From positions 23,410,001-23,474,000 of the forward strand of contig CM044314.1 in assembly GCA_024291935.2 (NCBI GenBank): a DNA stretch of 64,000 nucleotides, in the 5' to 3' direction. Positions 44,063-55,498 of the stretch are shown here, piece after piece. The DNA comes from Okapia johnstoni (lineage: Eukaryota; Chordata; Mammalia; Artiodactyla; Giraffidae). The translations under genes and the position numbers were made by a program. How positions within the stretch are numbered: position 1 is the first letter of the stretch; each line of letters opens with the position of its first letter. The notes beneath the pieces are model-generated. The model saw nothing but the letters and a program-made list of their open reading frames with translations. It made no database searches and was not told the DNA's origin.

Positions 44063-44849
44063 AGATTATAACATATACTTGTTAAGTGCTACTCTGTAAC
44101 AGGTGAGTGTCTGCAGCATGACCCAGAGTTTTACTTCAAACCATCACATTGCCAGCTCCCGCTTAGAGTGGGGCTTTCACTTTTTACACCATGAAGATTA
44201 CACATGGGTAAGAGAGACTTCAGAAGAAACAAACCAAATTGGTTTCCTTTTGTTTTAAAGTTCAAATCTAATTCATCAAAGGAAGAAAATGACACGCTAG
44301 TTTTCTTTTCTTTTCTTTTTTTTTTTTTAACCTACTGGCATACTTAAGTTTCAGTTTCAAGTCTCTTCAAAAACTTCATAAAAATCCCTCGTGCTTTGTC
44401 AGTAATTTTTAACTGTCTGATGGAGTGGAATGAGCAGACATGTTGCCAAAGAACATCAGCAGGTTGTCACAGATCAGACCCACATCCTCAAAACTCAAGC
44501 GCGTTTCTACGCTCGAGTCTTCAGAAGATGGGGTGATGGCAGGTTTCTCTCAGTGCCTGAGGTTTGCCCCACAGCAGAAGTTTTGTTGCGCTATTTTTTT
44601 TTCCGCTTCAGTAGTAAAAGCAAGTGTGTGAGTTTCTCTGTTGGCATTTCCAGTCTGTCACTGTGTCAAAGGTTACCCTGAGGAGTTTCTAATAGAAATA
44701 CCAACAATTTTTTTTTTGAGCTTGAGCCGTTCTTGTTAGTGGAGTACAGCTGCTCATCACCTCTCACTCCTTCCAGCATGTCCGGGAACCTGGCATGGCA
44801 GAGAGTTGGCTTCAAGAACATAAAAATCTAAGTTGGTTCTGCAGTACCC
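44063..44849. other. Unique stretch
   Basis: No gene is recognised. A T-rich run lies at 44307-44330. 44440-44690 carries short open frames without recognisable content. Confidence 0.35.
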
Positions 44850-44960
44850 CTTCCTGGCTGTGTGCTCAGGTCTCAAAGCCTTAGGTTTCCATCTGTAGAC
44901 TGGTGGAAGTAATAACCACACCAATTTCAGAATGTAAGGGTATTAGTCTGAGCCTGTTGT
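44850..44960 (+). repeat. MIR relic
   Basis: 'ttcctggctgtgtgctcagg', 'ttccatctgtagactggtgg' and 'aagtaataaccacaccaatt' follow the MIR core. Confidence 0.6.
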
Positions 44961-45128
44961 TTCTCAGCACAGACCTCACTTGGGTGACCAGCAGGGCATC
45001 CAGCTGATTAAGGGAGAAACTGGGTGTGCTCAGTTATGCAGAGAAATAGGCTCCACTGTAAGAACCAAGACCAGCTCTGAGACTGGATCAAGAGAGGGAT
45101 TCAGGCCCAGTATTAAGAATGAATTTTC

Positions 45129-45353
45129 AGGACTTCTCTGGTGGTCCAGTGATTAAGAATCCTCCCTTGCAGTGCAGGTGACCCAGATTCGATTCTGGGT
45201 CAGGGAACTAAGATCCTGCATGCCACGGAGAAGCTAAGCCTGTGTGCCACAATTAGAGTCTGTGTACTGCAAGGGAAGATCCCGCAAGACACAGTGAAGA
45301 TCCAGAGATGCATTGCTAAGACCTGATGCACCCAAATAAATGAATTTAAAAAA
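45129..45353 (+). mobile_element. CHR-2-type SINE with 8-bp TSD
   Basis: It starts 'acttctctggtggtccagtg' after gaattttc at 45121-45128, which recurs at 45354-45361. The body includes 'gggaactaagatcctgcatg' and 'agatcccgcaagacaca'. Confidence 0.9.
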
Positions 45354-45361
45354 GAATTTTC

Positions 45362-45539
45362 TACAAACTGGAGTAGACTCACTCCCCTGGAGGGGACAGG
45401 TTACCTGTCCCATGAAGTATTAAGATTAAGTCCCAATGAGCATTTGGAGGAATTTGCAGAGAAAATTTACAGAGCAGATAAAGGGTTGAGCTGAATGACT
45501 TTGTCTGTATGGTATCCATGGTACCACAATCCCCTTACC
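45362..45539. other. Unique stretch
   Basis: No recognised feature. Confidence 0.3.
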
Positions 45540-45755
45540 CTGAGATACTCTCTATCATAACATCATGATTATTTCCTTCACAGAATCTTATCAAAATCTG
45601 TAATCATCTTTATTTGCTTGTTGACTCCTTTAACTGCCTCTGCCACCTGACTCTCAACTCGTAAAGGCAGATTCCTACTGTCTCTCTAGCACTGAACCCA
45701 TAGTGAGCACTGAGGACATATTTGGCAAATAAGTGAGTAAAGGAATTATTTCTAA
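45540..45755 (+). repeat. L2 LINE 3' end
   Basis: 'tttatttgcttgttgactcc', 'aactcgtaaaggcagattcc', 'tagcactgaacccatagtga' and 'ggcaaataagtgagtaaa' are the L2 3' UTR signature. Confidence 0.7.
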
Positions 45756-45884
45756 GACTTTCCAATTCTGAGTCAATGAGGCATCACACTTATTTACCCT
45801 AATTCATCCTCTAGGATGCTTCTTTTAAAAGGATGAGGATGTTCTTTGGAAACAGTTGGGCAAGAAAAAGAAATAAAAGGAAGA

Positions 45885-47805
45885 GAAGAATTAAAACTAT
45901 CTTTATACATGGAAGACATGATCTTGCATGTAGGAAATCCTAAAGTAATCCACAAAGTAATCTATCAGAGCTGAAAGAACATATTGTAATACACAAAAAT
46001 CAATGTTCTTCTGTACAAAAACAATGAATGATCCAAAAGTTGAATTAAGAAAATATCATTTAAAATATTATCAAAAGGGACAAAATTCTTTGGAGGAAAT
46101 TTAACAAAAGAAATGAGTCTTTTTCACTTTCAACTACAAAACATTGCTGGAAGAATTAAAGAAGGCATAAATAAGTGGAAAGACAATCTACGTTCATAGT
46201 TTGGAAATCTTAATATGGTTATGATGGCATTGCCTGTCAAATCAGTCTATAGATTCAATACAGTCCCTATCAAAATTTGAGCTGGCTTTGTTTTCATAAA
46301 GTAACAGGTTAGTCCTAAAATTCATAAGGAAATTCAAGGGACTCTGAGTAGCCAAAACTACTTTGAAAAAGAATAGCTTTAGAACTCACATTTTCTGACT
46401 TCAAAATTTAGTACAAAGCTACAGAAATCAAATCAGTATGGTTCTGGCGTAAGAATAGACATAGAGATGAATAGGATAGAATTAGCAATATAAAAAAGTA
46501 AATTCATATATATGCATTTTTATAATTTATTTTCAGCAAAGATGCCAAGACCATTTGATGGGAGAAAAATAGTCTTTTCCTTGAATGATGCTAAAACTAC
46601 TAGAAACAAACATTCAAAGAAACGAGATTGGACCCCTACCTCACATCACAGACAAAAGTTATCTCAAAATTGATCATAGAACTAACTAGAAATGCTAATA
46701 TTATAGAACTCTTAGAAGAAAACATAGGAGTAAATCTTCGTGATCTTGAGTTAAGCAATGAATTTCTACATATAATACCAAAAGCATGAGAAACAAAAGA
46801 AGAAAAAAAGATAAACTTAACTTCATTAAAATTAAAAACGTTTATGCTTTAAAAAAACACCATCAGGAAGGTGAAAAGGCAGCCCACAGAATGGGAGAAA
46901 GTAATTGCAAGTCATTTACCTGATAAGGGACTTGTATTCAAGAAACAAGTCAACACGAAAAAAGACAGCCTAATTTACAAGATGACAAAGTATTTGCATA
47001 GTTGCTTCTCCAAAGATAATAAGCAAACTGCCAATAATACATGAGAAAATGCTCAACATCACTAATCTTTAGGGAAATGTAAAGCAAAACCACAATGAAA
47101 TACCACTTCACACACACTAGCATGGCTAAAATTATTAATAAAAGACAGACAATAACAAGTAGTGATGAGAATATGGAGAGATAGGAACCCTCACACATTG
47201 CTAGTGAGCATGTAAAGTGGTGCAGTGGCTTTGAAAAACAGTTTGGCAGATCCTCAAAAAGTTAAACATAAAGTTACCATAGGGACCTCCAGTCCTAAGT
47301 ACATATTCAAACACATTAAAAACATATCATACAAAAACTTGTATGCTACTGTTTATACCAGCATTATTCAAAATAGCCAAAAAATGGAAATAACTCAATG
47401 TCCATCAACTGATAAATGCATAAACAAAATGTGATATACCCACAAAATAGATTATTATTTGTATTGACATGTGCTGCAATATGAATGAACCGTGAAAATA
47501 TGCTAAATGAAATAAGTCAGAAACAAAAGGCTACATATTGCACTATTCTGGATACTAAAGGTCCACAATAAGCAAATGCATAGAGATAGAAGGTAAGTGG
47601 TTTCAGGGACTGGGGGTGGGTGGAAGTGAGAAATGGGAATTGATTGCTAAAGGGTACGAGGGTCTTTTGGTGGGGGTGATAAAAATGTTCTAAAATTTGA
47701 AAGTGGTGCACAACCTTACTCAACTAAATACACTCTAAAAGGGTGAATTGTGTGGTGTGTTAATTATATCTCAATAAGGTTCTTATGCATTTTTTTAAAA
47801 ATTGA
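45885..47805 (+). mobile_element. L1 ORF2 3' part and UTR (1.9 kb)
   Basis: The longest uninterrupted L1 piece. Landmarks in order: 'gaagacatgatcttgcatgt', 'agattcaatacagtccctat', 'cctacctcacatcacagaca', 'taagggacttgtattcaaga', 'agggaaatgtaaagcaaaac', 'atgtccatcaactgataaat' and 'gtgttaattatatctcaata'. It is full of stops and belongs to an old L1M-type family. Confidence 0.9.
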
Positions 47806-47959
47806 GCTACAGAAACAAAGTAAAATAGTAAAGGGAATAGTTAACTTATGGGAGACTGAAATTTGAAAAAGCATTTATGGCCTTACATTTTGCTTTAAAA
47901 TATTAAATAGAATGACAAAGATTTTTCTTTTACTGATGGTTTTATTTCATACTATATTT

Positions 47960-49207
47960 TAAAATAATTTAAAATATTCTTTTTGTAAATTACTACTTCA
48001 AAATATTTCAAGAAAAAGAAAATATAACAAAACCCATGGATCATCTACCTAACTTTGTAAGAACTCAATATTCTATTATATTTGCTTCAGTCAGCTCTTC
48101 TATTATATAAGAAATAAAATTTTACATTGCAGCTGAAGATTTTTAAATGCCCCTCTTCAATCACATCCCCACTACTCCTTCCTCCAGAGTCACTGCCATC
48201 CTAATCAAGAAACGCTTAAGTCCCACATATATTTGTACTCTTTAGTACCCATGAAATATATATGTATTGCAAATTTGGCTTTATAAAATTACTTATAAAT
48301 GTTATGTTGTAAATGTATATAAGTTGCTTTTTGTCAGCAGTATATTTTTTAGATTTATCAGTATTAGTTCATTCATTTATTAAATAGAAAAAATACACAT
48401 TCCACATTATATGAACTTTACTACAATTTGATCCATTTTCCTGAATATGTATATTAAAATTTTTATGTGTTTTCTACTATTAACTGCCATCCTGCTGTGG
48501 ACATTCACCTGTGACTCTTTGGGCATCTGTATGAGTCTAACATGGCAGTGGAATTGCCAGATTGTAAGGGATTTGTGTTTTCAACCAGATACTGACAAGT
48601 CACCTTTCACCATGGTCACCTAATTTACACTCCCATCATCAGAGTTCTGAGTCCCTTCTGTTGTCATCATCCTATAGTACTGCCAACATTTACTTTTTCC
48701 CAACCTGCTTATTTTATTTTAATTTTCACTTTCCTGGTTATGAGTGAGACTAAGCATATTCTCATGTTTGTTGGCCTTTAGACCTGAAGTTGTGTTTGAC
48801 TATGGCGTGAAATGGATATTTAATTTTGTTTTCCAACATTTCTCCCAGCAATACTGATTGACATGTTGATCATATTGTGATTGATCAATAAGGCCACTTT
48901 GTCATATATTAATTTTCTACATATGCACAGATCTGAATCTAAGTTCTCTATTTTGTACCTTTGACCAATTTGTTTATTATTATAGTCTCATAAAATGTCC
49001 AAATACCCAGGAAGTAAATCCTCCCATCTTGATTAATCTTGTTTTTCCTTTGCTGTTTCTTCTTCCACTTGAGTTTTTGATCAGTTTGTCAAATTTTCCC
49101 CAAAATATTTGTTCAATATTATTTGAAATTTCAATGAATTATTTGGTTAATTTGAGAAATAGACGTCTTTATGCTATTATCTTCCCATCCACAAACATCT
49201 TACCAAT
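47960..49207 (-). mobile_element. Antisense L1, left piece
   Basis: 'gccatcctgctgtggacatt', 'gattgatcaataaggccact' and 'aatcctcccatcttgattaa' are L1 3' end and ORF2 in reverse. It lies tail to tail with the sense L1 at 45885-47805. Confidence 0.75.
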
Positions 49208-49345
49208 GCTTCTCTGTCCATGGGATTTTCAGGCAAGAATACTGGAGTGGGTTGCCATGCCCTCTTTCAGGGGATATTCCTTACCTAGGGATAGAACCTG
49301 TGTCACCTGCATCTCCTGCATTGTTAACATGTCTTTAACAGTCGG
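49208..49345 (-). mobile_element. Partial Bov-tA SINE in L1
   Basis: The middle and head of a reverse copy ('ctctgtccatgggattttca' to 'tctttaacagtcgg') lacking the BovB-like tail. The L1 jumps about 1 kb in consensus position across it, so flanking L1 has been lost too. Confidence 0.85.
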
Positions 49346-50007
49346 AGGTCTGTTCAGATTCTTCTTGTTTTGAGTTTTGCAAAGTTTCATTTTTAGAAGT
49401 AATTATCTGTTCTATGTTTTTATGATTTTTTTTAACTGTTGTTCTTAGTGTATTCTTATTTCTAATTTCTACTCGCTCTACAATGATATACCTTTTTCAT
49501 TCCTAGTATTGCTTATTTGTGCTTTCTCACTCTTTTTTTAAATCTATTTTCACTAAATTTGTCTGCTCAATTTGTCATTTAAAAAACCAGCTGTTAGATA
49601 TATTGATTCTATTTTATGTTTGCTTTCTATTTCATAACTTTTTGTTTCTGTTTTTATTACCCCCTTCCTTCTACATTTTTTGACTTTATTTGTTTTCTTG
49701 TTTTTTCTCTTCCTGAGTTTTTTACTTTCCTCATTATGTTTGAGCATTTTTTTTCTCCTCAGTTATACATATTAAATACTACACATTCTCTTCTAGATTC
49801 TGGTTTAGCTGTGTCCAAAAGGTTTTAATGTGTAATGTTTTACCATTCCATTCTAAATATATATAGTGTAGAACTTAATATACTATATATGCATATCTAT
49901 GGACATGTACATATTAATTGATTTTTTTACTTAACTTCCATTATAATCAAAATATCATGTCTGTATAACTACTAACTCTTTGGATAACAAATACTTGCTT
50001 TGTGGTT
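49346..50007 (-). mobile_element. Antisense L1 ORF2, middle piece
   Basis: 'aaaaaaccagctgttagata' and 'ctagattctggtttagctgt' are L1 ORF2 in reverse. It is interrupted at 50008. Confidence 0.7.
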
Positions 50008-50282
50008 GAAAGTGAAAGTTAAAGTCGCTCAGTTGTGTCCAACTCTTTGAGAGTAGAGTGGTTAGCCGTTCCTTTCTCCAAGGCACCTTCCCAGCCCAGG
50101 GATCGAACCCAGGTCTCCCACATTGCAGGTGAATTCTCTTCCAGCTGAGCCACCAGGGAAGCCTGAGAATGCTGGAGTGAGTAGCTTATCCCTTCTCCAG
50201 GGGATTCTCCTGACCCAGGAATCAAACCAGGGCCTCCTGCATTGCAGGCAGATTCTTTGTCAGCTGAGCTACCAGGGAAGCC
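50008..50282 (-). mobile_element. Dimeric Bov-tA SINE with 14-bp TSD
   Basis: Two Bov-tA units in reverse, joined at 50163-50164, the second head ending at 50282. The perfect duplication cttgctttgtggtt flanks the whole at 49994-50007 and 50283-50296. The tail-side unit has an internal deletion. Confidence 0.95.
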
Positions 50283-50420
50283 CTTGCTTTGTGGTTAGGA
50301 CATGGATAATGGCTTCAAATATTCTGCTCGAAAATAATGTATGTTTTTTAGTTGACTTTTAGATCAAGTACCATCTAATCTGTGGTTTCTCTCATCTATT
50401 GGGTTTTTTCAGTCATAATT
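50283..50420 (-). mobile_element. Antisense L1 ORF2, right piece
   Basis: 'gctttgtggttaggacatgg' continues the L1 of 49346-50007. Confidence 0.6.
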
Positions 50421-51489
50421 AAGTTCCATTTGAATTATGTTTTCAGTTCTTGCGTGTATCAGCTGAATTACCCAGGGCAGTTTTTGCAGACATCTTAGTT
50501 GATCGATTTGCAGGAAACAATGCCTCTAAAGCCTTCCTTTGATAATTTGATGACCCTTCTCCAATAGGCGGTCTTCAAGGTGGGTAGTGCCCTTTGACAG
50601 CTGTGCTCCTGGAAAACTGAGACACAGCTCCAAGGTCAGCCTGAAAGGGAAGCACACATAAACGCCTTTAACATGCTGCCACCTTGGAAGTAAAAGCTTC
50701 CTACCTCTGATGGCCTTTTGAAGTAGAGAAGTCTGAAACGTTGCTGAATTCCACAGACATCCACAGATATGTCTCTTTGAGATTGTCTTCTAAAATCAAA
50801 ATTTTCTATTGAACGCTCAAGAATATTAACAAGATTCCTCTTCTCAGCCATCTTTCCATACACCCAATTGCCTATGGAAGGACTCTGGACACCCTCAATC
50901 TTCCCATCCCTCTGACAAGACCCAAACAACAGGGTATGGGTTTTCTGTTGGAGATTTGTTTTTTTGAAGATTTGTGAAGGTAAGGGAACTGAAATTCATC
51001 ATGAGTTGCTTATAAGATGCAGGAAGATCCCAGGGGCAGACCTACCTCTTAAGGAAAGGATTGAAATTACCATAAGGGGAGAAAGGGTGAGCGAGTGGTG
51101 GAGGCCATTGTGATGGATATTTTAAAACATTTTAAACTTCAAAGATAAAGTGGGCAAGGGATGCTCGGAGAATTTCAGGTTAACTTTTTATGAGTCTGTG
51201 GGCCTCTTGCAAAAATAAAAATGAATTACCAAACGTATGAAAACAATCTGTACTCCCAATAGCAATGAAAGAAATATAAATTTTAAAAGATAAGATGGCG
51301 TTTCTCATCTCTGATCACCAAACAGTAAAAAGTGGTAATATTGTAGGCTTTTCCAGGACAGAAAACAAGCTAGTGGGATGATAAAAATGTTATAAGCTTC
51401 TTAGGAAAAAACAGTTGGCAAAACCCAATAACTCCCTTTCGAAGGACATGCATCTTAAGTAAAAGTCATACCCTCATGTAGAGGGGCTA
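50421..51489. other. Unique stretch with an exon-like segment
   Basis: No repeat is confidently recognised. On the minus strand, 50925-50710 has an open frame (containing 'MAEKRNLVNILERSIENF') bounded by a TTGTCAG-type acceptor near 50923 and a possible GTAGGA donor near 50709. I recognise no protein family. Confidence 0.3.
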
Positions 51490-51830
51490 TTATCATTGCC
51501 TGCCCACATCCTGCTCTCTTCTCCTTTGGGTTCATAGAAGGTTACAAATCACCTCCTTGGCAGGCAGGCTCGGCCCTGGGACTGACTCAGGCCAAAGGCC
51601 ATGAGTAGAAGTGGTGTTTCCCATCCCGCCCAGCGCAGAGGAGCAGTGAGAGCTGTCTGTCCACGCGGAGCTCTCCTGAAGCCAACTCTGGAAGGTGATG
51701 ACAGTGCTGCTGCTTCTTTTGCCTCCAGGACTGAGTGACTCTGCTTTGCTCTGTTAAACCACTGAGATTTTGAGCTTGCTTATTATCAGCTCAAGCCTAC
51801 ATGGACCTGACAAATACACAAAAGCTTATA
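51490..51830 (+). repeat. Ancient interspersed repeat, family unsure
   Basis: The 3' text 'ttaaaccactgagattttga', 'gcttgcttattatcagctca' and 'cctgacaaatacac' is a known ending of a common old mammalian repeat whose name I cannot fix. Confidence 0.5.
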
Positions 51831-51892
51831 TCAAATGAAATTCCTTGTAACATGACATGAAATAGTGTAATTTTGGCAACAACCTAAATGTC

Positions 51893-52207
51893 AAAAAATA
51901 CATAGAGAACAGACTTCTGGTTGTCAAGGGGCAGGAGGCATGGGGGATGGGTGGATTAGGAGTATGGGATTAGCAGATGTGAACTATTACGTAGAGAATA
52001 GATAAACAGCAAGGTCCTAAAGTATAGCACATGAAACTATATTCAATGCCTTGAGATAAGCTATAATGGAAAAGATTATGAAAAGAATGTGTGTGTATAC
52101 ACACACACACACATATATATGAATGTTTAACTGAGTCACTTTGCTGTACGGGAAAAATTAATACAACATTGTAAATCAACTATACTTCAATAAAGTAATT
52201 TTTTAAA
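51893..52207 (+). mobile_element. Artiodactyl L1 3' end
   Basis: 'catagagaacagacttctgg', 'agcaaggtcctaaagtatag' and 'caactatacttcaataaagt' are the canonical 3' UTR, with a short (CA)n near 52100. It probably lies within older L1M text on both sides. Confidence 0.88.
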
Positions 52208-52650
52208 AATACGGAAGACAGACAAATAAATGATGGCCAGTGACATAGTATAATACTATAACAAATACTTTACAACAAATAAAACTGACATGTTGAGGGT
52301 CTCTCAGAGCCATGGGAACAGTCTCACAAAAAACATTGAGGGAAAAAGGCAGATTATTAAGCTGTTCATACAGTGTGATGACATTTTGGTTTCAAACTGT
52401 TGATATAAACCCAGAGGGAAAAATAAAGCACACACATCACAATGTTAATAGTGATCACAATAGTGAAATAACACAAAACTAATGGTCTAAAACCTAAAGT
52501 TGGCCATCGGGGAGTTTGTAAGAGGGAGCATGAAGAGTAAGCTGAAAGATGTTATTTTATATAATACAGAAAAAACAGACAAGGACTGCTTTCCAAAACC
52601 ACAAGAGCAGCAAGTGGGAATAAGTAATAACTGGTTATAGGAAGGTTGTT
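52208..52650 (+). mobile_element. Possible L1M 3' relic
   Basis: 'aaataaatgatggccagtga' and 'aacattgagggaaaaaggca' resemble diverged L1M in sense. Confidence 0.4.
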
Positions 52651-53418
52651 TTATTGAGCAAGCGGACCCATGACTTGTGAAATCATTTTATGGGGCATAG
52701 TGCCAACTTATTTTCTTTGGTTTTCACTGTCACTTATCCACATCTCAGGCTGCAGGCTGGCTGGGCATAGTGGAGAAACAGATAAAGTGACTATTTAAAC
52801 ATGCAAGTGGGTGTCAGAAGTATCCTCAAAGCTGCTAAGTTAAAATCAAGTCTTTGGTTATTAATATATGTGCCATATAACTGCATGGACAACTTGGTTT
52901 CATTATCCCTAGAGGTTTGAAAAATATTCTAAATTTTGTTCAGGAACATGGTGTACTTACAGAAACACACGAATGTTCTGGTATTACTAGGTCCCATTCC
53001 AGGAATGGCAGGGGAGGGTGACAGAGAACTGGAGGCTCGTGTGTTTAGAAACGGCCGTCAGGCTGATCAGAGAACACTCCTGGGTCTCAGCAACAAGTTC
53101 AGAGTTCCAACCATTCCAGCTGTTTCCCTTTCTGGGGATGTCCCTCTGCCTGTGAAGGGACTTCTCTCATCTTTGTGGGTTTTCCCAGAGGTGACCACAG
53201 AGGAAGTTCATTTCTCAGTACATTTCAGGCTGCAGTGGCTCCCACACAAATGCTGATAAAACTTTTTCGGAGCCTAAAAGTGCTGTCGTGGGATGTCCAC
53301 GGCTCCTGAATGTCACCAGCTGGGAAATTACTACTGTTCTCTTGTCTGAGTGACAATTTATATATTCACTGTGAGTGCAAAGCAATGACAATGATTACAC
53401 AGTTTTACAGGACAACTC
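52651..53418. other. Unique stretch
   Basis: No repeat or gene is recognised. A 106-codon plus-strand frame at 52936-53256 has no recognisable domain and no convincing splice context. Confidence 0.35.
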
Positions 53419-53741
53419 TGGGCTTCCCTGGTAGCTCAGCAGTTAAAGAATCCACCTGCTATGCAGGACACCTCCCTCCGATTTCTGGACCAGGAAGATC
53501 TGCTGGAAAAGGGGTAGGCTACCCACTCCAGTATTCCTGGGCTTCCCTGGTTGCTCAGCTGGTAAATAATCTGTTTGCAATGTGGGAGACCTGGGGTCGA
53601 TCCCTGGGTTGGGAAGATCCCCTGGAGAAGTGAACGCCTACCCACTCCAGTATTCTGACCTGGAGAATTTCATGGACTGTATAGTCCATGGAGTCACAAA
53701 GAGTCTGACACGACTGAGTGACTTTCACTTCATTTCACTTC
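53419..53741 (+). mobile_element. Dimeric Bov-tA SINE with 12-bp TSD
   Basis: The first unit ends at 'cactccagtattcct' and a second complete unit starts at 53539. The end shows 'gactgtatagtccatggagt' and the ttcacttca tail of one Bov-tA subfamily. acaggacaactc flanks it at 53407-53418 and 53742-53753. Confidence 0.95.
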
Positions 53742-53879
53742 ACAGGACAACTCCAGGGTGTATTTAAGAGAGGAGTTAGCCGAGGGAATTAAGAAGTGCT
53801 AGGAGCAGAGAATTCGAGTTGGAATCATTACTAGGCTCAGTCAGGATGTAGTAAACAGATAATTTGGAGCATCTGTTGC

Positions 53880-53970
53880 TCATTATTCATTTGGGAAATT
53901 TTTACTTACCACTTACTATGTGCCAGGCCTTGCTGCAGCCCCTGGGGACAACCATGGACCTATAGTCATA
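53880..53970 (+). repeat. L2 LINE, left piece
   Basis: 'ttacttaccacttactatgt' and 'gccaggccttgctgcagccc' are the classic L2 text. It continues at 54224 after a BovB. Confidence 0.8.
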
Positions 53971-54223
53971 AGCTGAAGTTCCAATACTATGGCCACCTGA
54001 TGCCAAGAGCCAACTCATTGGAAAAGACCCTGATGCTGGGGAAAATTGAGGGCAGGAGAAGAAGGGGGCAACAGAGGATGAAATGGTTGGATGGCATCAC
54101 CAACTAAATGGACATGAATTTGAGCAAACTCCGGGAGATAGTGAAGGACAGAAAAGCCTGACGTGCTGCAGTCTATGGGATTGCAAAGACTCAGACACAA
54201 CTTAGTGACTGAAAAACAACATC
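53971..54223 (+). mobile_element. BovB 3' fragment in L2, with 9-bp TSD
   Basis: A 253-bp 5'-truncated BovB in sense, ending 'cacaacttagtgactgaaaa'. atagtcata flanks it at 53962-53970 and 54224-54232. Confidence 0.93.
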
Positions 54224-54440
54224 ATAGTCATAAAGTTTACCATCTAATGGAGGAAACAGATATTTATAAACAAATAAACATAAAAACAGTAACAGAAGCC
54301 TTGTCAGAAAAACAATCTCTGAACTAAGCCTCCGATACAAGCAAACAGAAGTCCAACCAAGGGCATGGGACTGAGCAAAATCTGTGCCTGGCTTTTGGAA
54401 AGAGTTGATGGGTGTGGACAAGTTCTTGGGAACTGAATAG
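54224..54440 (+). repeat. L2 LINE, right piece
   Basis: 'aagtttaccatctaatggag' and 'aaacaaataaacataaaaac' continue the L2 start of 53880. The downstream 'gggcatgggactgagcaaaa' fits further L2. Confidence 0.7.
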
Positions 54441-54491
54441 TAAATACTGAACTCTCCCTTCAGTGTTCAGGGGAACACTTCAGGCCTTTAC

Positions 54492-54666
54492 CTCAATCTC
54501 ATATTTCTTGAACCAAACCTTGGAAGAAGGCTTGGAGGAAGCCATGTAGGCATTGAAGTTGTCAAGTAATTCTTCTAAGAGCAATTTAGTGATTTCTTCC
54601 ACCAAGTCTGTTGGTTAGGCTCTTCAAGACAGAGTTCAAAACGCTGAAGTATATTGGGAGTAACAC
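54492..54666 (-). pseudogene. Exon-like segment with a one-base frameshift
   Basis: Read on the minus strand, a pyrimidine-rich run (about 54695-54669) ends in CACAG at 54671-54667. The 175-base segment that follows ends in GAG before GTAAAG at 54491-54486, a good donor. The first two bases would complete a codon. The next 19 codons read VTPNILQRFELCLEEPNQQ. One base later the frame must shift by one to continue with 'LVEEITKLLLEELLDNF' and then 'WFKKYEIE' up to the donor. With one base restored the length is a whole number of codons and the donor is in phase 0. The amphipathic, acidic composition looks like real protein, but I do not recognise the family. It could be a pseudogene exon, a lost exon, or a sequence error. 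Confidence 0.45.
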
Positions 54667-54942
54667 CTGTGAGAAAAGGGAGGGAAGCAGGACAGGGGCA
54701 GAAAATGGAAGCCTTTACATCATAACACAAACCTGATACTTCTGAGAGGGGGGGAGGAGGAAGGAAGACTAGCAAGGGTGATCCCCAGGCTGTGGTTGCA
54801 GCCTGGAAAAGGTCTTCACCAGCCCAACAGGGAGCTCCCCCCAAGACAGATGTAGAGAAGTTCCATACTGAGCAGAAATGCCCAGAGCCTACAGCCCTGT
54901 TGTCTTCAGGTATTGGTTTGGCACTGCCTGAGGAAAATACAG
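54667..54942. other. Unique stretch
   Basis: Would be intron upstream of the exon-like segment. A G-rich block at 54748-54765 is the only feature. Confidence 0.35.
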
Positions 54943-55160
54943 GGGCTTCCCAGGTGGTACAATGGTAAAGAATCCACCTACCAATGCAGGAGACCCAGGA
55001 GACACAGGTTTGATCCCTGGATTGGGAAGATCCCCTTGAGAAGGAAATAGCAACCCACTCCAGTATTTTTGCCTGGAAAATTCCATGGACAGAGGTGCCT
55101 GGCAGGCTACAGTCCATGGGGTGGAAAAAAGTCAGACACAACTGAGCACGCCCACACACT
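54943..55160 (+). mobile_element. Bov-tA SINE with 14-bp TSD
   Basis: A complete copy with an 8-10 base duplication in its head ('gagacccaggagacacaggt'). tgaggaaaatacag at 54929-54942 and tgaggagaatacag at 55161-55174 form the target duplication. Confidence 0.94.
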
Positions 55161-55324
55161 TGAGGAGAATACAGCTTCAGACTAAACATTGCCATGGATC
55201 CCAAAGGCATTGCAGGTGAAGGCTATCAGCTGACTGCGTTCCTTACAGCTGAATGTCAGTGGTTTTCTTGAAGGAAGAGCCAAGCAACACCTCTCTGTGG
55301 CTGCATCTCAAGAGCACATGTCTC

Positions 55325-55498
55325 ACTGCTGCTGCTGCTGTTAAGTCGCTTCAGTCATGTCCAACTCTGTGCGACCCCTTAGACCACAGCCCATCAGGCT
55401 CCTCTGTCCCTGGGATTCTCCAGGCAAGAACACTGGAGTGGGCTGCCATTTCCTTCTCCAATGCATGCGTGCATGCTAAGTCGCTTCAGTCATGTCCA
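55325..55498 (-). mobile_element. BOV-A2 SINE, second monomer truncated
   Basis: It starts with a (ctg)n run and 'ttaagtcgcttcagtcatgt', passes 'aagaacactggagtgggctg', and begins a second monomer at 'gcatgctaagtcgcttcagt' that stops at 55498. Confidence 0.9.

Noticed and set aside
54575..55210. A 211-codon minus-strand frame as a single gene
   Set aside because: Its first half is a translated reverse Bov-tA SINE and its last part is the exon-like segment read without splicing. The fusion is not a protein.
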